Assembly: GCF_000717345.1 (NCBI RefSeq)
Contig: NZ_JNZA01000026.1
Span: 40,320 to 104,319, forward strand
Source: Streptomyces lydicus
GTDB lineage: Bacteria > Actinomycetota > Actinomycetes > Streptomycetales > Streptomycetaceae
Direction: 5' to 3'
DNA: 64,000 nt
Below are positions 61,297 to 64,000 of the stretch, piece by piece. The position numbers and the translations under genes were made by a program. The notes beneath the pieces are model-generated. The model was not told the DNA's origin. It worked only from the letters and a program-made list of their open reading frames with translations, and did not search any database. Positions within the stretch are counted from its first letter, which is position 1; each line of letters starts with the position of its first letter.

Positions 61297-61336
61297 GGGG
61301 AGCGCGGCCAGTGACGCCGTCACGGCCGCGCTCCCC
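61297..61336. terminator. Bidirectional terminator
   Basis: GGGGAGCGCGGCC (61297-61309) and its complement (61324-61336) flank a loop with an inner dyad GTGAC/GTCAC, between convergent genes. Confidence 0.88.
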
Positions 61337-61343
61337 GCCCTCA

Positions 61344-62249
61344 TCAGGCCGGCTCCGGCACCCGGGCGGCGCCGCGGAACACCTGCGCCGTGTGCCACGC
61401 GATGCGCTCGGCGGCGACCCGGTCACTCCCGCTCTGCGGCCCGAGGAGGCCCTGGCCGCTGAGCCCGAGGACCTGACTGCGCGCGGCGCCGCCGCGCCCG
61501 ACGAACTCCCGCGACACCGTGATGTTCCGGTCGGCGTCCAGCCCCAGCACACCCCTGTCGAACAGCTTGTGGTGCAGGGAGCACAGACACAGGCAGTTGG
61601 CGAGGTCGTCCGGCCCCTGGAACGCCCACCACTGGACGTGCGCCGCCTCCAGCCCGACCGGCACCCGGCCGAGCGCCCCGTCGAAACCGCAGAAGGCGCA
61701 GCGGTACTCGTACGCCACGAGCACGTCCCGGCGCAGCTCGACCGCGCGCCGCCGCCGGTCGCGCACGGTCCCCGCCGGGAGCGGGGCCGCGCCGGCGTCC
61801 TCCAGACCGAGCCCGACCGAGGCGGCGATGTCCGGATGGATCGACGGCGGGAAGTGGACGTCCAGCAGCAGCTGCGTCAGCCGCCCCAGCAGCGCCGGAT
61901 CCGCCACCAGCGCGGCCCGCAGCCCCGGCGCCAACTGCCCCCGCGCCCCGCTCTCCCGCAGCGCCTGCACCCCCGACCCGGGACTGCCGGCGCCGGTGTC
62001 CGTCCGCACCTCCCACACCCCGTCACTGACCAGATGATGGAAGGGGTACGACGGCGACGTGGGATGCGTGGGCCCGTAGTCCTGCAACAGCTCCCGCAGG
62101 TCCCGCTCGACGTCCGAGTACCGCATCTCCCCGTCGGGGCTCCGCCGGAACCGCCCCAGCGCGTACAGCAGCAACAACGGCTTGTGCGGCGCCCGCGCCC
62201 CGTTCCGCGCCCACTGCCGCAGATTCCCCACCCGCTCCATCCAGTCCAT
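61344..62249 (-). CDS. Phosphorothioated-DNA-binding HNH restriction endonuclease (ScoMcrA-like)
   Basis: The 301-residue protein has an N-terminal sulfur-binding-type domain (APHKPLLLLYALGRFRRSP, YPFHHLVSDGVWEVRT, about 15-85) and a C-terminal HNH nuclease (CAFCGFDGALGR, EAAHVQWWAF, LCSLHHKLFDRG). This combination resembles type IV enzymes such as ScoMcrA that cut phosphorothioated DNA. It is shorter than ScoMcrA and has no obvious SRA domain. No dnd genes are in the window. ATG 62249 is used. Confidence 0.85.
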   Translation of the reverse strand: MDWMERVGNLRQWARNGARAPHKPLLLLYALGRFRRSPDGEMRYSDVERDLRELLQDYGPTHPTSPSYPFHHLVSDGVWEVRTDTGAGSPGSGVQALRESGARGQLAPGLRAALVADPALLGRLTQLLLDVHFPPSIHPDIAASVGLGLEDAGAAPLPAGTVRDRRRRAVELRRDVLVAYEYRCAFCGFDGALGRVPVGLEAAHVQWWAFQGPDDLANCLCLCSLHHKLFDRGVLGLDADRNITVSREFVGRGGAARSQVLGLSGQGLLGPQSGSDRVAAERIAWHTAQVFRGAARVPEPA

Positions 62250-62356
62250 GGCCAAGGACTGTAGGGGGCAACAGGACGGGCGAGGAGGGAAGTTGGGGCA
62301 TGGGCCCGGCAGGGCGGGGGAAGTGGGCGGGGGGGAGTGGGCGGGCCTCTCCGGCG

Positions 62357-63814
62357 TCAGCCGGCGTCGGAGCCGGAGGTGACGTCGGACGGGGCGACGT
62401 CGGAGGTGGTGCCGCCGGCCCGCCGGTCGCGCCGCTGCTTGAGATGGCCTGCCGCCGCCAGCGCCGCCACCACGACGGCCGTACCGGCGAGCTGCTGACG
62501 GCCCTCCGCATGGGCGGCCATGACGGCGAAGATCCCGAGGATGGCCGCGAACGCGACCCAGGTCAGAACGGGGAAGCCCCACATCCGCACCGAGAGCAGC
62601 TCGGGTGCCTCACGCTCCAGGCGGCGGCGCATCCTCAGCTGGGTGAGGCAGACCAGCGACCAGACGACCAGCACCGAGCAGCCGGCGATGTTCAGCAGCC
62701 AGGCGAACACGGTGGTCGGCCAGACGATCCCGGCGATCACGGCCGCGAAGCCGAACGCACACGACGCCAGCACCGCCGCCGCCGGCACGCCCCTGGTGAC
62801 CCGGCCCAGCAAACGCGGGCCGAGGCCCCGGTTCACCAGGGAGTACGCCATCCGCGACGAGCCGTAGATGTTGGCGTTCATCGCCGAGAGCAGCGCCACC
62901 AGCACCACGATTTGCATGATCGTGCCGGCCGCCGGAATGCCGAGGTGGTCCAGCACGGTGACGTACGGGCCGTCCGTGGCGACCTTCGGGTCGTTCCACG
63001 GCACCAGGGTGACGACCACGGCCATGGACCCGATGTAGAAGACGGCGATGCGCCAGACCGCGGTACGGACGGCCCGGGCCACGTTCTGGCTCGGACGGTC
63101 GGATTCCGCCGCGGCGATGGTGACGGTCTCCAGGCCGGCGAACCCGGAAATGGTGGTCAGCAGCCCGGCGGCGAGCCCGCCGGCACCGGTCGGGAAGAAG
63201 CCGCCGTGACCGGTGAGATGACTCGTGCCGGGTGCCCTGCCGAAGACGCCGAGAATGCCGAGCACACCCAGCACCAGGAAGGCGACGATCGTGGTGACCT
63301 TGATGGCGGCGAACCAGAACTCGAACTCGCCGAAATTCTTGACCGCGGTCAGATTGCTTGCGCAGAAGAACACCATGAAGACCGCCACCCAGCCGTAGGC
63401 GGGAAGGAACGGCACCCAGGTGTGCATGATCGTGCCCGCCGCGGTGGCCTCGGCGGCCACACCCGCACAGAGCATCAGCCAGTACATCCAGCCCGAGGTG
63501 GCACCGGCCCAGGAGCCGATCTCCTCCTCGGCGTGCACCGAGAACGACCCCGTGGAGGGCCGCGCCGCGGACATCTCCCCGAGCATCCGCATGATCAGCA
63601 TGACCAGCGCGCCGGCCCCCACGAAGAGCAGGACGATGGCCGGCCCGGCCGCGGCGATACCCACCCCGGAACCCACGAAGAGCCCGGCGCCGATGACCCC
63701 GCCGAGCGCGATCATCGACAGATGACGCTGCTTGAGACCGTGCGACAACACGGCCCCGCCCTCCTGCACGGCCTGCGGGGTGCCCTGTGGTGACTGGGTT
63801 GATGTCCGACTCAT
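62357..63814 (-). CDS. APC-family amino acid permease
   Basis: The 485-residue permease has 12 predicted helices and starts LKQRHLSMIALGGVIGAGLFVGSG, the first-helix pattern of the GABA/D-serine/aromatic permease subfamily, with E in the third-helix region LGEMSAARPSTGSFSVHAEEE. Substrate is probably a small amino acid. The gene is followed by a Gly/Ser/Asp-rich tail. Confidence 0.9.
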   Translation of the reverse strand: MSRTSTQSPQGTPQAVQEGGAVLSHGLKQRHLSMIALGGVIGAGLFVGSGVGIAAAGPAIVLLFVGAGALVMLIMRMLGEMSAARPSTGSFSVHAEEEIGSWAGATSGWMYWLMLCAGVAAEATAAGTIMHTWVPFLPAYGWVAVFMVFFCASNLTAVKNFGEFEFWFAAIKVTTIVAFLVLGVLGILGVFGRAPGTSHLTGHGGFFPTGAGGLAAGLLTTISGFAGLETVTIAAAESDRPSQNVARAVRTAVWRIAVFYIGSMAVVVTLVPWNDPKVATDGPYVTVLDHLGIPAAGTIMQIVVLVALLSAMNANIYGSSRMAYSLVNRGLGPRLLGRVTRGVPAAAVLASCAFGFAAVIAGIVWPTTVFAWLLNIAGCSVLVVWSLVCLTQLRMRRRLEREAPELLSVRMWGFPVLTWVAFAAILGIFAVMAAHAEGRQQLAGTAVVVAALAAAGHLKQRRDRRAGGTTSDVAPSDVTSGSDAG

Positions 63815-64000
63815 GGTCGTGCCTGTTCCATCGATCGAGACGTACGTTGAACCTCAGGAGTCTGAACGCCGCCCGAACCCGTACGCCGTGAACGCCCGCT
63901 ATGCGGACACTCCCCTCACACCCGGTAAAGACACAGACACACCCCCAATCCCCCCCCGCCCCCGCCACCCCCATGCACCCGCCCACCCCCGCTCGTACAC
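63815..64000. other. 186-nt end region, no supported gene
   Basis: Upstream of the permease ATG. It becomes a C-rich low-complexity tract with runs of CCCCC toward the window edge. Nothing else is visible. Confidence 0.4.

Overview
The window is chromosomal DNA of a Streptomyces-type actinomycete. GC is very high, third codon positions are strongly G/C-biased, GTG starts and 4-bp GTGA/ATGA gene overlaps are common, and many strong hairpins lack T-runs. The gene content and order match what I remember of the S. coelicolor core segment around SCO4883-SCO4934 (nucleoside transporter and salvage genes, afsQ1/afsQ2/sigQ, accA2, maf, pccB, hutH). That synteny is recalled, not computed. I see no tRNA, rRNA, CRISPR array, IS element or phage gene.

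Region 1 (0-31.6 kb) is a dispersed nucleoside catabolism module. It has a BmpA-type lipoprotein and a NupO/NupP/NupQ-type ABC transporter, cytidine deaminase (cdd), thymidine phosphorylase (deoA), adenosine deaminase (add), a uridine-kinase-like protein, deoxyribose-phosphate aldolase (deoC) with two aldehyde dehydrogenases, a PGM2-like phospho-sugar mutase, and a purine nucleoside phosphorylase. A DeoR-family regulator closes the region at 30.6 kb. Six copies of a 14-bp palindrome (consensus TCTACGCGCGTAGA) lie just upstream of the transporter lipoprotein, the transporter operon, deoA, add, deoC and the phosphorylase. At add and deoC the palindrome fills the spacer between -35- and -10-like boxes. 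This looks like one regulon, and I think it is the most informative signal in the window.

Inside region 1 lie the AfsQ1/AfsQ2 two-component system with a downstream lipoprotein and the divergent sigma factor sigQ (a GTGAC-N6-GTGAC AfsQ1 box sits between them), VanZ and PspC membrane proteins, OsmC, small secreted proteins, a LysR/MFS divergent pair, a gamma-glutamylcyclotransferase-like protein and an LpdA-type flavoprotein.

Region 2 (31.7-49.4 kb) holds the acyl-CoA carboxylase genes: accA2 (biotin carboxylase/BCCP), a beta subunit and epsilon subunit, and the biotin ligase birA. Between accA2 and the beta subunit sits an apparently accessory block: a pseudokinase followed by two Ser/Thr kinases with C-terminal PQQ-type propellers and a twin-arginine-like membrane segment, a secreted SH3-like protein, a PfpI-family protein, maf, and a class B penicillin-binding protein.

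Region 3 (49.6-64 kb) holds an adenylate cyclase, an enoyl-CoA hydratase, a GAF-GGDEF protein, histidine ammonia-lyase (hutH), a LAxTG sortase substrate, an L,D-transpeptidase lipoprotein, a DUF2786 protein, a NarL-type two-component system with a divergent membrane protein, a putative restriction enzyme for phosphorothioated DNA, and an APC-family amino acid permease.

Several gaps contain short degenerate tandem repeats (24.2-24.4, 26.4-26.8, 27.7-27.8, 28.06-28.2 kb) or G-run arrays (around sigQ).
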